Below, in pieces: positions 40,547 through 50,253 of a stretch of 64,000 nucleotides of DNA. The stretch is from Anaerolineae bacterium (GTDB taxonomy: Bacteria > Chloroflexota > Anaerolineae > Aggregatilineales > Phototrophicaceae), in the NCBI GenBank assembly GCA_022826865.1, contig JAJDUC010000106.1, positions 1 to 64,000 on the forward strand, given 5' to 3'. How positions within the stretch are numbered: position 1 is the stretch's first letter; each line of letters begins with the position of its first letter. Made by a program: the position numbers and the translations under genes. Below the pieces are notes generated by a model. It saw only the letters and a program-made list of their open reading frames with translations, was not told where the DNA came from and made no database searches.

Positions 40547-41982
40547 TCTGCGCTCTCCATGATCTTTTCCGCGACCGTTTCGCTGTCGCCCGCTTCTGCC
40601 GTTGACGTCGGCGCCGGGTAACGTTCAGCCCGGGCCAGTTGCGCCGCGCATCCGATGTAGGACGCCGGCGTCAACTGCAGCAGACACCGCTTCTCTTCAT
40701 CCGGGATATCCTGATCGCGGATGAAACGATGCAAGCGCTCGCGCGTAACCGGTTTGCCGCGCGTCAAGGCGCTTAGCCGTTCATAGGCATCCGCGACATG
40801 ATGCTGGCGGAGAATCGTCTGCACCGCCTCCGCCAGCACTTCCCAAGCGTTATCCAGGTCGGCGGCTAGAGCCGCGCGATCGAGGTCGAACTTGCCCAAA
40901 CTCCGTCGCAAGGTAGATACGGCCAGATAGCTGTGCGCAATGCCGACGCCATAATTTCTTAAGGCCGATGAATCGCTGAGGTCGCGCTGCAAGCGGGATA
41001 CCGGCAGCTTCTCCGCCAAGTGCGCCAAAGTCGCGCTGCTGACGCCAAGGTTGGCTTCGGCATTTTCATAATCGATCGGGTTCACTTTATGCGGCATCGT
41101 GGAAGAGCCAACCTCCCCGGCAATGGCGCGCTGCCGAAAATAACCGAGCGAAATGTAAGCCCACATATCCCGGCAGAAGTCAAGCAGCACGGTATTGCAG
41201 CGTATGAGAGCATGCGCCAGCTCGGCCAGCCAATCGTGCGCTTCGATTTGAGTCGTCAGCGGATTATGCGCCAACCCGAGTCCAATCACAAACCGCCGCG
41301 ACAATTCTTGCCAGTCCACCTGCGGGTAAGCGAGCGCCTGCGCGTTATAGGCGCCGACAGCGCCATTAAACTTGCCAAGATATTCCTGGGTCTCGATCTG
41401 CGCCAGTTGCCGACGGAGGCGATGCGCGAATACAGCGACCTCCTTGCCGACGGTGGTGGGCGTGGCGGCCTGTCCATGCGTGCGCCCAAGCATCGCCGCA
41501 TCCGCCGTCGAGCGGGCCAGCTCGTCAAGCTTCATCAGCAAACCCTTGGCCGCCGGTTGCCAGATATCGCGCACAACATCGCGAAACATCAAGGCATAGG
41601 CCAGATTGTTGATATCGTCAGATGTGCAGGCGAAATGAACCGAAGCAATGATATCTTGCAGACTCGTGCCCAGCAAACGCTCTCGGATATAGTATTCAAC
41701 CGCCTTGGCATCGTGATTGGTTTCGGTCTCCAGCATTTTGACGCGCCTTGCCGCGTCCTCATCAAAATTGGATACCATAGACTCTAATAACGCGGTTTCC
41801 GCGTCGGTGAATCGTCTGACATGCGCGATATCGGCCTGCGCGGACATGAATAAAAGCCAGCGCAGCTCGACCTGGATGCGATATTTTATCAGCGCCCATT
41901 CCGAAAGATGGTCGCGCAGCAGCATCAGTCGTTCACTGTAGCGCCCATCCAATGGCGAAATCGCATATAGACCCGCGCTCAC
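40543..41982 (-). CDS. purB: Adenylosuccinate lyase
   Basis: SPLDGRYS; GEVGSSTMPHKVNPIDYENAE. Confidence 0.93.
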   Translation of the reverse strand: MSAGLYAISPLDGRYSERLMLLRDHLSEWALIKYRIQVELRWLLFMSAQADIAHVRRFTDAETALLESMVSNFDEDAARRVKMLETETNHDAKAVEYYIRERLLGTSLQDIIASVHFACTSDDINNLAYALMFRDVVRDIWQPAAKGLLMKLDELARSTADAAMLGRTHGQAATPTTVGKEVAVFAHRLRRQLAQIETQEYLGKFNGAVGAYNAQALAYPQVDWQELSRRFVIGLGLAHNPLTTQIEAHDWLAELAHALIRCNTVLLDFCRDMWAYISLGYFRQRAIAGEVGSSTMPHKVNPIDYENAEANLGVSSATLAHLAEKLPVSRLQRDLSDSSALRNYGVGIAHSYLAVSTLRRSLGKFDLDRAALAADLDNAWEVLAEAVQTILRQHHVADAYERLSALTRGKPVTRERLHRFIRDQDIPDEEKRCLLQLTPASYIGCAAQLARAERYPAPTSTAEAGDSETVAEKIMESAE

Positions 41983-42058
41983 GATCTGTCATCTCTCCTT
42001 TCTTTGGAGCAGATATTGTACTATGGTTGCGCCGATATTTCCCGTCGCCGGGAAACTC

Positions 42059-42234
42059 GGTAGTGTATCCATTTCGATTGAAACAGTCTGGTAGGGGCGA
42101 TCCGATGGATCGCTCGATGGGTACGAACAGGATCGATATTGGGCGGCTCACCGGGGCGCGTGGACACAGCCCGTCAGTCGCCCCTACCAAATCGTCGGTA
42201 TTTGAAGAAACCCAACCGACTTTGATACAGTAAC
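42059..42234. mobile_element. MITE copy 2 (176 bp); 8-bp TSD GGAAACTC at 42051-42058 and 42235-42242
   Basis: Same ends as copy 1 (GGTAGTGTATC...GATACAGTAAC) with perfect 8-bp TSD. Confidence 0.9.
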
Positions 42235-42311
42235 GGAAACTCGCTCTGCGAGTCCGCGCCGGCACTGGGCACAACATCGGTATTGTTCAAGCGCAGATCG
42301 GAGGAGGCAGG

Positions 42312-43424
42312 ATGCCGCAGCGAATTGACTCGACGCCGAGGGCGGATGGATATCGTATGCCAGCCGAGTGGGAAGAGCATGCGGGGTGCTGGATGCTTTG
42401 GCCGCAGCGGCGCGACACCTGGCGCAATGGCGGCAAGCCGGCGCAGTGCGCCTTCGTCGATGTGGCCGAGAAAATCGCGCGCTTTGAACCCGTGACGATG
42501 GGCGTCAATCGGGATCAGTACGAAAACGCCCGGGCCATGCTTCCGCCCCAAATCCGCGTCGTTGAACTGTCGAACAACGACGCCTGGATACGCGATATCG
42601 GCGCCACCTTCGTCGTCAGCGACCAGGGAAGCGCGCGCGGCGTAAACTGGAAATTCAATGCCTGGGGCGGCCTGCAAAAAATGATGTATTTTCCCTGGGA
42701 CCAAGATGATCTCCTGCCCATCAAAATGCTCGAGGTCGAAGGCCTGGACCGCTACGACGCGCCCCTGGTCATGGAAGGCGGCTCGATACACGTCGATGGC
42801 CAGGGCACTTTAATCACGACTGAACAGTGCCTGCTGCATACCAATCGCAATCCAGATCTTTCCCGCGGCGACATCGAAGACTATCTGGCGGACTACTTGA
42901 ACATTGAGCAAATCATCTGGCTGCCGCGCGGCGTCTATGAAGATGAGACGGACGGCCATGTCGATAATATCTGCTGTATCGTCCGTCCCGGCGTTGTCGC
43001 CCTGACCTGGACCGATGACCGAAGCGATCCGCAATACGAGCGTTCGGCGGAAGCCTATGACAAGCTGATGTCGGCGCGGGACGCGCGGGGCGCGTCGCTG
43101 GAAGTCCACAAGATTCATCAGCCGGACCCAATGACCATGACCCGGGAAGAGGCCGAGGGATTGGATGTGGTGGATACGGCTTTTTTGCGGCCACAGGGCG
43201 AACGCCTGGCGGGCTCGTATATCAACTTCTACATCGCCAATGGCGCGATCATCCTGCCGCAGTTTGGCGATCGGCGGGATGAGGACGCCTGTCGCAAACT
43301 GGCGGAGTTGTTCCCGGCGCGCCAGGTCGTCGGCGTCTATGCGCGCGAAATCCTCTTGGGCGGCGGCAACATCCACTGCATCACGCAGCAGCAGCCGGCG
43401 GGACACGCGTCGTCAAGCGCATAG
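42312..43424 (+). CDS. aguA: Agmatine deiminase (Porphyromonas-type peptidylarginine deiminase family)
   Basis: [38 protein letters not shown]-like [49 protein letters not shown]. Confidence 0.92.
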   Translation: MPQRIDSTPRADGYRMPAEWEEHAGCWMLWPQRRDTWRNGGKPAQCAFVDVAEKIARFEPVTMGVNRDQYENARAMLPPQIRVVELSNNDAWIRDIGATFVVSDQGSARGVNWKFNAWGGLQKMMYFPWDQDDLLPIKMLEVEGLDRYDAPLVMEGGSIHVDGQGTLITTEQCLLHTNRNPDLSRGDIEDYLADYLNIEQIIWLPRGVYEDETDGHVDNICCIVRPGVVALTWTDDRSDPQYERSAEAYDKLMSARDARGASLEVHKIHQPDPMTMTREEAEGLDVVDTAFLRPQGERLAGSYINFYIANGAIILPQFGDRRDEDACRKLAELFPARQVVGVYAREILLGGGNIHCITQQQPAGHASSSA

Positions 43425-43442
43425 AACCCGAGGAGCGCCAGC

Positions 43443-43724
43443 ATGTCAGAATACGTGACCGTCGAAGTTGAGTTTGGCGACGCGCCCGACATCGCCGACT
43501 TGTTCGTGAATCAGACGCTGACCGAGAACGCCGAAGAGCGCTATGCCAATCCGGCGGAAGGCGACTTGGGCTCGCCAATCGCGCAGACCTTGTTTGCCGC
43601 GGTTGCAGGCCTTCGGGCTTTGACCATCAGCCCGGACTGCCTCACACTGGAGCGCGAGCCGGGTTATGAATGGGAGGCCATCATCGATGAAGTGCGCGAC
43701 GTTCTGCGAGATTGGTATCTTTAG
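43443..43724 (+). CDS. Small stand-alone Nfu/NifU N-terminal-like domain protein
   Basis: SPIAQTLFAAVAGLRALTISPDCLTLEREPGYEWEAIIDEV resembles Nfu_N; no CxxC. Confidence 0.5.
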   Translation: MSEYVTVEVEFGDAPDIADLFVNQTLTENAEERYANPAEGDLGSPIAQTLFAAVAGLRALTISPDCLTLEREPGYEWEAIIDEVRDVLRDWYL

Positions 43725-44023
43725 CTAGGCGTTTCGCTTGGCGCCGGACCGTCGTCGGCTTCGTCGCGGCCGCGCACCTGCTTGAACATATCGTCAACTT
43801 GCCGTCCGTCGCCCGATTCCAGAACGGACAGCATTTCGCCGGAGGACATCTTGGCGTAGTCGCGGCCGGAACGTGGAATCGCCACCGCCGTGATCAGACG
43901 AGCCAGGTCCGATGCTTCGCAGGCCGGACAACGCGGCGTCGCCGCATCGTAATGCGCATAGGACTTGTAACGTACACTGAAGCGTTGGCCGCAGGCTTTG
44001 CAGCGGAAGTCGTATTGGGGCAC
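43721..44023 (-). CDS. FmdB-type zinc-ribbon protein
   Basis: PQYDFRCKACGQRFSVRYKSYAHYDAATPRCPACEASDLARLI; probable GTG start. Confidence 0.75.
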   Translation of the reverse strand: MPQYDFRCKACGQRFSVRYKSYAHYDAATPRCPACEASDLARLITAVAIPRSGRDYAKMSSGEMLSVLESGDGRQVDDMFKQVRGRDEADDGPAPSETPS

Positions 44024-44042
44024 GTCTTGTCGCCGCCCGTCC

Positions 44043-44966
44043 CTAGTTTGCGTCACCGGCGATATCGGACGAAACGCGGCGCTCTATCGCCTCGGTATGG
44101 CCCATATCCGGATTCCACTCGTCAAGGAAGGCATTCTTGTGCCGGGTGGCGATCCAGCCGCCGAGATCGCGCGCGATGCGCTCCAGCATTTTGGGCTGCA
44201 CCCAAGTCGCCGTATCCACCTGCACGGCAACAGCGCCGGCATCGATATAGTCGCGCGCGTCCTGAGGCGAATGGACGCCGCCGCTGCCGATAATCGGAAC
44301 ATCCTCGTCAATTTGACGCCGCAGCCGGCCCACCATGCGCAGAATCATCGGCTTCATCAAGGGGCCATAAATGCGTCCGCTCACCAGACGGCCGGTATTT
44401 GGATCGCGCGCCGTTCCCCGGGGCGCGGCTGTCATAACCAGCGCATCGGCCCCGGCATCGGCAATCGGCTCGGCCAGTTGATAACACTCATAAAAGGGCA
44501 AGCGCGCCAGCAAGGGTTTCTCCATCCGCGCAGACTTCACAAGCCGGACCGCGTCGGCAACTTCCATGTCATCGGCCAAGCCCAATTCCACCGCAGCAAT
44601 TTCTTCAACCTCGTCCAAAATCGCGCACCCCCTCCGCAGCTGCCCGACACTTGTAGCGGCCAAATGCAAGATGACCGGCACGGGCATCTTCGCCCAGACC
44701 TTGCGCTGTTGTCTGATCAATTTGACAAGCCCGGGATTCGGCAAGCCGGTGTGCAGCAAGATTCCGGCATCCAGGGCAATCATCCTCGTGCCGGATGCCG
44801 GGCTCCGCGCTTCGACCGTGACCGGATTCGTCACAATCGCGCCCAGCTTGTCGTAGTCAACAAGCGCCTTGTAACTGTCGCCGAAGCCAACCGCGCCCGC
44901 GGCCGGCAAAACCGGCGTCGACAGGACCAGACTGTATTTTCCAGGACGCGTGATTTCTATCGCCAT
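44043..44966 (-). CDS. pyrD: Dihydroorotate dehydrogenase-like
   Basis: FGDSYKALVDYDKLGAIVTNPVT, GRLVSGRIYGPLMKPMILRMV, IGSGGVHSPQDARDYIDAGAVAVQVDT; adjacent PyrK. Confidence 0.85.
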   Translation of the reverse strand: MAIEITRPGKYSLVLSTPVLPAAGAVGFGDSYKALVDYDKLGAIVTNPVTVEARSPASGTRMIALDAGILLHTGLPNPGLVKLIRQQRKVWAKMPVPVILHLAATSVGQLRRGCAILDEVEEIAAVELGLADDMEVADAVRLVKSARMEKPLLARLPFYECYQLAEPIADAGADALVMTAAPRGTARDPNTGRLVSGRIYGPLMKPMILRMVGRLRRQIDEDVPIIGSGGVHSPQDARDYIDAGAVAVQVDTATWVQPKMLERIARDLGGWIATRHKNAFLDEWNPDMGHTEAIERRVSSDIAGDAN

Positions 44967-44979
44967 GGCAAATTGACCG

Positions 44980-45738
44980 CTAATTCAGGCGCAAAGTCGT
45001 TAAGTCGAAGGCGGGCCCATCCACGCATTGCAGCTTTTGCTCGCCGCGCAGCTTGAGAATGCAAGCGTGGCATGCGCCAACGCCGCAAGGCAGCGGACGC
45101 TGCATCACGCCGAAAATATAATTGGCCGGCACATCATTGCGCCGCTGCCGAATCAACTTCATGATTTCGCCAAAATAGTGGAGTTCGCTCCCCTGCCCGA
45201 CAATGGCGAAGACTTGATCGGCCCAGCCCAAGGTCATGACCATGTCCGGCCAGGTCATGTTGTCGTCCGCGCGCACGATTTCCAGCTCCTCCGGCAGGTG
45301 ATTTGTGTCGTATTGGCGCGCCGTTCCCATCAATATCATCGTGATGCTCACCTGCTTCGTCAGCAGGGACGGCAACATCATCAGCAGCGCCGCCGGTGTC
45401 GTCTGATAGGCGATGAGCAAGATATTGCGCAGCTTGCGGCGAAATCGGAAGGGACGCCCCACCGGACCAATAATGCTAAGCAGTTGTCCCGGCACAAACT
45501 GCGCCTTTGCCGGCTGCTCAACAACGACGATATTGCTCGTCTGAACCTCGACTGGAAACCATAGCTCGCGCAAATATGGGTCCCAATGTTCGGATTCATA
45601 ATCTTTTTCGATGCGGCGCACGAGCAGCGCCTGCCCCGCCAGAAGGGAAGACAGCGAGCGATCCACCGCCAATTCCAAGCGTTGCGAATCACGATTGACG
45701 CGCTTGACGCGCTCGATATAAGCCTGCGTCTCTTTCAT
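44980..45738 (-). CDS. pyrK: Dihydroorotate dehydrogenase electron-transfer subunit-like (FAD/NAD, 2Fe-2S)
   Basis: VQRPLPCGVGACHACILKLRGEQKLQCVDGPAFDL; IIGPVGRPF. Confidence 0.82.
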   Translation of the reverse strand: MKETQAYIERVKRVNRDSQRLELAVDRSLSSLLAGQALLVRRIEKDYESEHWDPYLRELWFPVEVQTSNIVVVEQPAKAQFVPGQLLSIIGPVGRPFRFRRKLRNILLIAYQTTPAALLMMLPSLLTKQVSITMILMGTARQYDTNHLPEELEIVRADDNMTWPDMVMTLGWADQVFAIVGQGSELHYFGEIMKLIRQRRNDVPANYIFGVMQRPLPCGVGACHACILKLRGEQKLQCVDGPAFDLTTLRLN

Positions 45739-45843
45739 AAGCCAGGACCCTTCCCGATCCATTATAGACGCGTAATTCAATAGGGACAAAACGCGGATCC
45801 CCGCAATTCCGGCTGTGACCTGACTTAAAGGCGCAGCGGACGA

Positions 45844-47412
45844 TTATTCGCCCGGGGCTAGGCGATACAATTCGAAGGGAATCGCGCCCGCATCCGCAAG
45901 ATGCGCCGCCAGTTGGAAGCGCGAATCGGTCTCCTTGCCGAGATAAAGTGGATCGAGCGCCGGCCGCGCCGACGGCATCTGCAGGTAGTCGATTTCAAAC
46001 TGGCGCGCCAGCGCCAGCGTATCCTCGCGGCTTGCCAGCGGAGTAACCACTGAAGAATAGCCGAAGACGCTCAATACGTAGGGATTCTGCGACATAAGAC
46101 GGATCTCGCCGTCGCCGGTCACATCGGGAAGTTCCGCCAGCGCATCGGCCAGCGTTTGCATGCTGCCGTAAAATGTATCCGCGGCCGCGGTTTCTCGCCG
46201 CGCCAGATCATAGCTGCTCGCGGCCAGCCAAACGAGAGATGCCAGCAGCAGCGCGACGCGCAAGGCCCGGCGCTGTATCAGCTTGTCCAGGGCAATCGCG
46301 CCCAAGGGAATCAGCAAGGGCAGCATTGATATGAATAATTTCTTGAAGCTGCCGCCTTGATTGTGAATGGGCATCAGGATGGGATAGACAATCAAGATTG
46401 CGGCAATCCAGACGAATATCGGCGCCAGACCCAACAACATCTTCTTGCAATTATTGACGTATAGCCAAGCTGCGCCGGCGGGTGCAAGAAAAACCAGCGG
46501 GACTTGCAGCGCGACCGCCATCTGTTTGAGCGCAGCGCCTAATTCAAAGATCCGCTTTTCCAGAAGTTGGGCCGGGCTCTGACGCTGCAGCAAGGACGCC
46601 AGGTCGATCGGGATACCGTATGCATAGAGGTCTGTCGGTTCCACCATGAAAGGCATCCGTACCGTCTGCGGGCTGCCAAGCATCCCGATTTCAAAAATAT
46701 TGCGCAGCAGCCAAGGCGCGATTGACAAGGCGAACGCGGCGAAAAAAAGCGCGAGGTCGCTACGGCGCGCAGACGCCCAGCCCTTCACGCCGGCCAGCAG
46801 CATATAAGCCAGCAGCACGGCGACAAGCGCAATCGCATCGTTGCGCGTCAAATATGCCAAGCCGAATAGCGCGCCGCTGAGCGCAATGCCCAAACGGCTC
46901 TTTCGCTCTATCGCATGGTTGAAGAGCAGCAATGCCGAAACTATCAGGACTTGATTAAGGATCGTCGTGTCTGTTCGCAAGGAGTTCCAGACGAATTCCG
47001 GCAGGAAAGCGGCAAGCGCCGCCGCCATCAGCGCGCAGGCGCTGGTTTGTCCAATCTGTCTGGTGGCGAGGTAAGCCAGCAGCGGCGTTAATGAGCCGGC
47101 CAGAACGAAGAGCGCGAGGGCGGCCTGGACATTCACGCCGCCGACCGCCATGCCAATAGCCGCGGCGACGCCCGTCACGGGCAGCCAATGATCGGTGGCG
47201 TGTACAATCTCGACCGGCATCCGGCTGTAGTGCCAGACATAGTCAATCGTGAAGCCCTGGCCCTGCGTCAGCCTGCGACCAAGGTTGAAGTAGTGGGCTG
47301 GATCATTGATGCCGGGATTCCGTACCAGCGGCAGCAATAGAAGCCGGAAGGCCAGCCCCCCGAGCATGATGGCGAACAGTATGATATGCGCTGCCTGGGC
47401 ACGGGTTTTCAA
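45844..47412 (-). CDS. GT39/ArnT-like multi-TM glycosyltransferase
   Basis: NPGINDPAHYFNLGRRLTQGQGF; multi-TM; YLTRNDA. Confidence 0.72.
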   Translation of the reverse strand: MKTRAQAAHIILFAIMLGGLAFRLLLLPLVRNPGINDPAHYFNLGRRLTQGQGFTIDYVWHYSRMPVEIVHATDHWLPVTGVAAAIGMAVGGVNVQAALALFVLAGSLTPLLAYLATRQIGQTSACALMAAALAAFLPEFVWNSLRTDTTILNQVLIVSALLLFNHAIERKSRLGIALSGALFGLAYLTRNDAIALVAVLLAYMLLAGVKGWASARRSDLALFFAAFALSIAPWLLRNIFEIGMLGSPQTVRMPFMVEPTDLYAYGIPIDLASLLQRQSPAQLLEKRIFELGAALKQMAVALQVPLVFLAPAGAAWLYVNNCKKMLLGLAPIFVWIAAILIVYPILMPIHNQGGSFKKLFISMLPLLIPLGAIALDKLIQRRALRVALLLASLVWLAASSYDLARRETAAADTFYGSMQTLADALAELPDVTGDGEIRLMSQNPYVLSVFGYSSVVTPLASREDTLALARQFEIDYLQMPSARPALDPLYLGKETDSRFQLAAHLADAGAIPFELYRLAPGE

Positions 47413-47492
47413 ATCACCAGTCGTCCTTGTGTTTTGCCCGCCTGAAGACTACTATTCACAGGAATTCGCTCCAATTGCCAGATGCGGTGCAA

Positions 47493-48884
47493 ATGCCCTC
47501 CACCGAGCATTATACACGTTGGCTTTGGCTCATCCTGTTCATTGGCCTGGCATTGCGCCTAGCCTATGCCTTGAACCAGCCGACATTGGATGCAAGCAAC
47601 CTCGAGGGCGCCGATAGCAATTGGTACCTCAGCGTCGGCGCGGGGTTTTTCAGCGGCCGGGAACACGGCACGATCGGCGGCGTAACCTACTACAATTCTG
47701 TCATTCCCACTCCGCCGCTGTACATACTTGTCGTCGGCTTCGTACAGCAATTGCTGTCCAAACAGGACAGCATTGTCGCGATCCGGCTCATCCAATGCCT
47801 GGCCGCGACCGGGACAGGTTACCTGGTCTTTCGCCTGGCGACGCTCATTTCAAGCGCCCCTCGCGCCGGTCTGTTCAGCGCGGCCTTTGTAGCATTTCAC
47901 CCGGCTCTAATCGCTGAGCCCGCCCGGATCGCCACTGAAACCTTTTACATATTCTTTCTGGCTATGGGCTTGTGGCTGTACGTAGAATACTTTTCGGCCG
48001 CATTCGGGCGGCTCGCTTCCGGCTGGCTGAGTCCGTCGCAGGCTCTGGCGCTGAGCGCCATGGCTTTTGGCCTGGCCACATTGACGCGGGCAGTTTCCCT
48101 GCTCTTCCCGCTTGGCATCCTCTTGCACTTATGGCTGCTGCGAAACCGCGCAAATTACCGCGTAGAGCGGCGCCACGGAGTGATTTTTCTCGTCACGTAC
48201 ATTGCGATCATTTCAACCTGGACAATTCATAATGCCGTACTTTGGAATCGCATCGTGATCGTCAGCGACCAATTTATGCCGGCGCTTTGGCGGGCGGCCG
48301 AAACGGAAGACGGCTCCCCAAAGCAGAACGATGCCCTGCTGCTGGATGGCGCCGACGCGACTGCGCGCGAAGACTGTGAAGTGGATTGCAAATATCAACA
48401 TGGCGCCGAGGTTTATGCGCAGAGGATCGGCGCGGCCTTCGGCGCAGATCCCGGCGGGTATTTCCTGCGTCAATTTGAGGAATTGTTTAGTTCGCTGGCC
48501 CAGCCCCATGGCACAACGACCTTCGGCGAATTTAGCGTGCGCGAAGCAGCCGAGGCTTGGGCCAGCAATAACCGTTCGCTTGAGGGACTGCTTGACGTGC
48601 TGCGGCTGGATGGCTTTGCTGTGAAGATGGCTATCTGGGTCTTCCACCTTGGCGGCATCGCGCTGGGTACGCTCGGCATGTTCTGGTCGCGCGATCGCTG
48701 GGCATTGTCCTTGCCCCTAATCGGCTTTGCGCTCTACACGCTATGCGCTCACTTCTTCCTTCTCGCCCTGCCCCGTTATCTCTTTCCGCTCGAGTTCATC
48801 TGGCTGACTTTCGCCGGCATTGCCGCGCTCGAGTTGAGTCGCCGATGGCAGGCGAGACAATTGCCGGGCGGCGCCGGGTCATGA
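47493..48884 (+). CDS. GT39/ArnT-like multi-TM glycosyltransferase
   Basis: ALNQPTLDASNLEGADSNWYLSVGAGFFSG; LATLTRAVSLLFPLGI; multi-TM. Confidence 0.7.
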   Translation: MPSTEHYTRWLWLILFIGLALRLAYALNQPTLDASNLEGADSNWYLSVGAGFFSGREHGTIGGVTYYNSVIPTPPLYILVVGFVQQLLSKQDSIVAIRLIQCLAATGTGYLVFRLATLISSAPRAGLFSAAFVAFHPALIAEPARIATETFYIFFLAMGLWLYVEYFSAAFGRLASGWLSPSQALALSAMAFGLATLTRAVSLLFPLGILLHLWLLRNRANYRVERRHGVIFLVTYIAIISTWTIHNAVLWNRIVIVSDQFMPALWRAAETEDGSPKQNDALLLDGADATAREDCEVDCKYQHGAEVYAQRIGAAFGADPGGYFLRQFEELFSSLAQPHGTTTFGEFSVREAAEAWASNNRSLEGLLDVLRLDGFAVKMAIWVFHLGGIALGTLGMFWSRDRWALSLPLIGFALYTLCAHFFLLALPRYLFPLEFIWLTFAGIAALELSRRWQARQLPGGAGS

Positions 48885-49005
48885 CTCTGCCCTTCAGCCG
48901 GCACAATACGATCCAGAACGCCGCGCGAGGCGGACAAGGCTGAATCTATGGGAAGCAAACACAATTGCTAGACTTACAGCCGCAGCAAGCGGGAGGCCAC
49001 AAACC

Positions 49006-49554
49006 TTGAAGATATATACCAAAACCGGCGACCGAGGCGAGACAGCCCTCTTCGGTGGAATGCGCGTTCCCAAGCAGGACTTGCGCGTCGACGCCTACGG
49101 AACAATAGATGAGCTTAATGCTTTTCTTGGTCTCGCCCGCGCCCTCGGCGCCAGCCCGACGACGGATGCCCTGCTCAACAAGGTTCAGAATCAGCTATTC
49201 CATTTGGGCGCTGATCTCGCCACGCCCCCGGCATCCAAGGCGAAATGGATCACGCGTATCAGCAAAGAGGATGTCGTCTGGCTGGAAGATTCAATCGATC
49301 AGCTAGAGGGTGAACTTGAACCTTTGAAGAATTTTATCTTGCCCGGCGGTTCGGGGGCGGCGGCGCAGCTGCAGGTGGCCCGAGCCGTCTGCCGCCGCGC
49401 CGAACGCCTTGTGGCAGGCTTGGCTGCGCGCGAAGACATCGGCGCCCAGGTCCTCGCCTATGTGAATCGACTTTCGGATTGGCTTTTCACCTTGGCGCGT
49501 TACGAGAATAAACAAGCGGGGGAATCGGAATCGAAGTGGGTCTTGCGACAATAA
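49006..49554 (+). CDS. ATP:cob(I)alamin adenosyltransferase, PduO type
   Basis: MKIYTKTGDRGETALFGGMRVPKQDLRVDAYGTIDELNAFLG; AVCRRAERLVAGL; YVNRLSDWLFTLAR. Confidence 0.93.
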   Translation: MKIYTKTGDRGETALFGGMRVPKQDLRVDAYGTIDELNAFLGLARALGASPTTDALLNKVQNQLFHLGADLATPPASKAKWITRISKEDVVWLEDSIDQLEGELEPLKNFILPGGSGAAAQLQVARAVCRRAERLVAGLAAREDIGAQVLAYVNRLSDWLFTLARYENKQAGESESKWVLRQ

Positions 49555-49582
49555 ATGTAGCCTGCGCCGGTGAAAATTGAGA

Positions 49583-49664
49583 TGCCGGAGGTGGGAGTCG
49601 AACCCACACACCCGAAGGTACACGAGTTTGAGTCGTGCGCGTCTGCCAATTCCGCCACTCCGGC
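49583..49664 (-). tRNA. tRNA-Leu(CAA)
   Basis: Cloverleaf from reverse complement GCCGGAGTGGCGGAATTGGCAGACGCGCACGACTCAAACTCGTG...GTGGGTTCGACTCCCACCTCCGGCA; long variable arm. Confidence 0.93.
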
Positions 49665-49733
49665 TCTGGCAAAGGCAGTCTACGTCGGGGAGGCGGCAAT
49701 GTCAATGCTGAAGCGCAATGAGGCAGCGGCGCC

Positions 49734-50237
49734 ATGAGTCGGATCGCGCGCTTCTGCTCGCTGTGCGGACGTCCGCTGATCAGCAAACACCTGTCCGGAC
49801 GCATGCGTCCATATTGCAGCGCTTGCGAGCAGCCGGTCTATTTTGATCCGAAAGTTGCCGTCGTTGTGTTCATTGGGCGCGATGACCGCGTTCTTCTGAT
49901 TAAGCGGGCGGTTGACCCCGGAAAAGGCAAGTGGGCCCTGCCCGCCGGCTTCGTGGATTATGATGAAGCGCCGGAAGCGGCCGCCCGACGCGAAGTGCTG
50001 GAAGAAACGGGCCTCAACGTGCGCATCACCAGGTTGCTGGATGTGTTTCCCAAGCGAGATGAAGGTTTGGCCGATATCGTAATCGCTTACAGCGCGCAAG
50101 TGATTGCGGGGGAGGCTTGCGCCGGCGACGACGCAGCAGATTTGGGGTGGTTCACGCGCGACAATCTACCGCCTTTGGTTTTCTACCCCTCGATCACGTT
50201 GACCGGGCGCTGGATCGGCGGCGCCTTGGAATTCTAG
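49734..50237 (+). CDS. NUDIX hydrolase with N-terminal zinc ribbon
   Basis: FCSLCGRPL...YCSACEQPVYF; GFVDYDEAPEAAARREVLEETGL. Confidence 0.9.
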   Translation: MSRIARFCSLCGRPLISKHLSGRMRPYCSACEQPVYFDPKVAVVVFIGRDDRVLLIKRAVDPGKGKWALPAGFVDYDEAPEAAARREVLEETGLNVRITRLLDVFPKRDEGLADIVIAYSAQVIAGEACAGDDAADLGWFTRDNLPPLVFYPSITLTGRWIGGALEF

Positions 50238-50253
50238 GCAGCCGGTATTGCAG

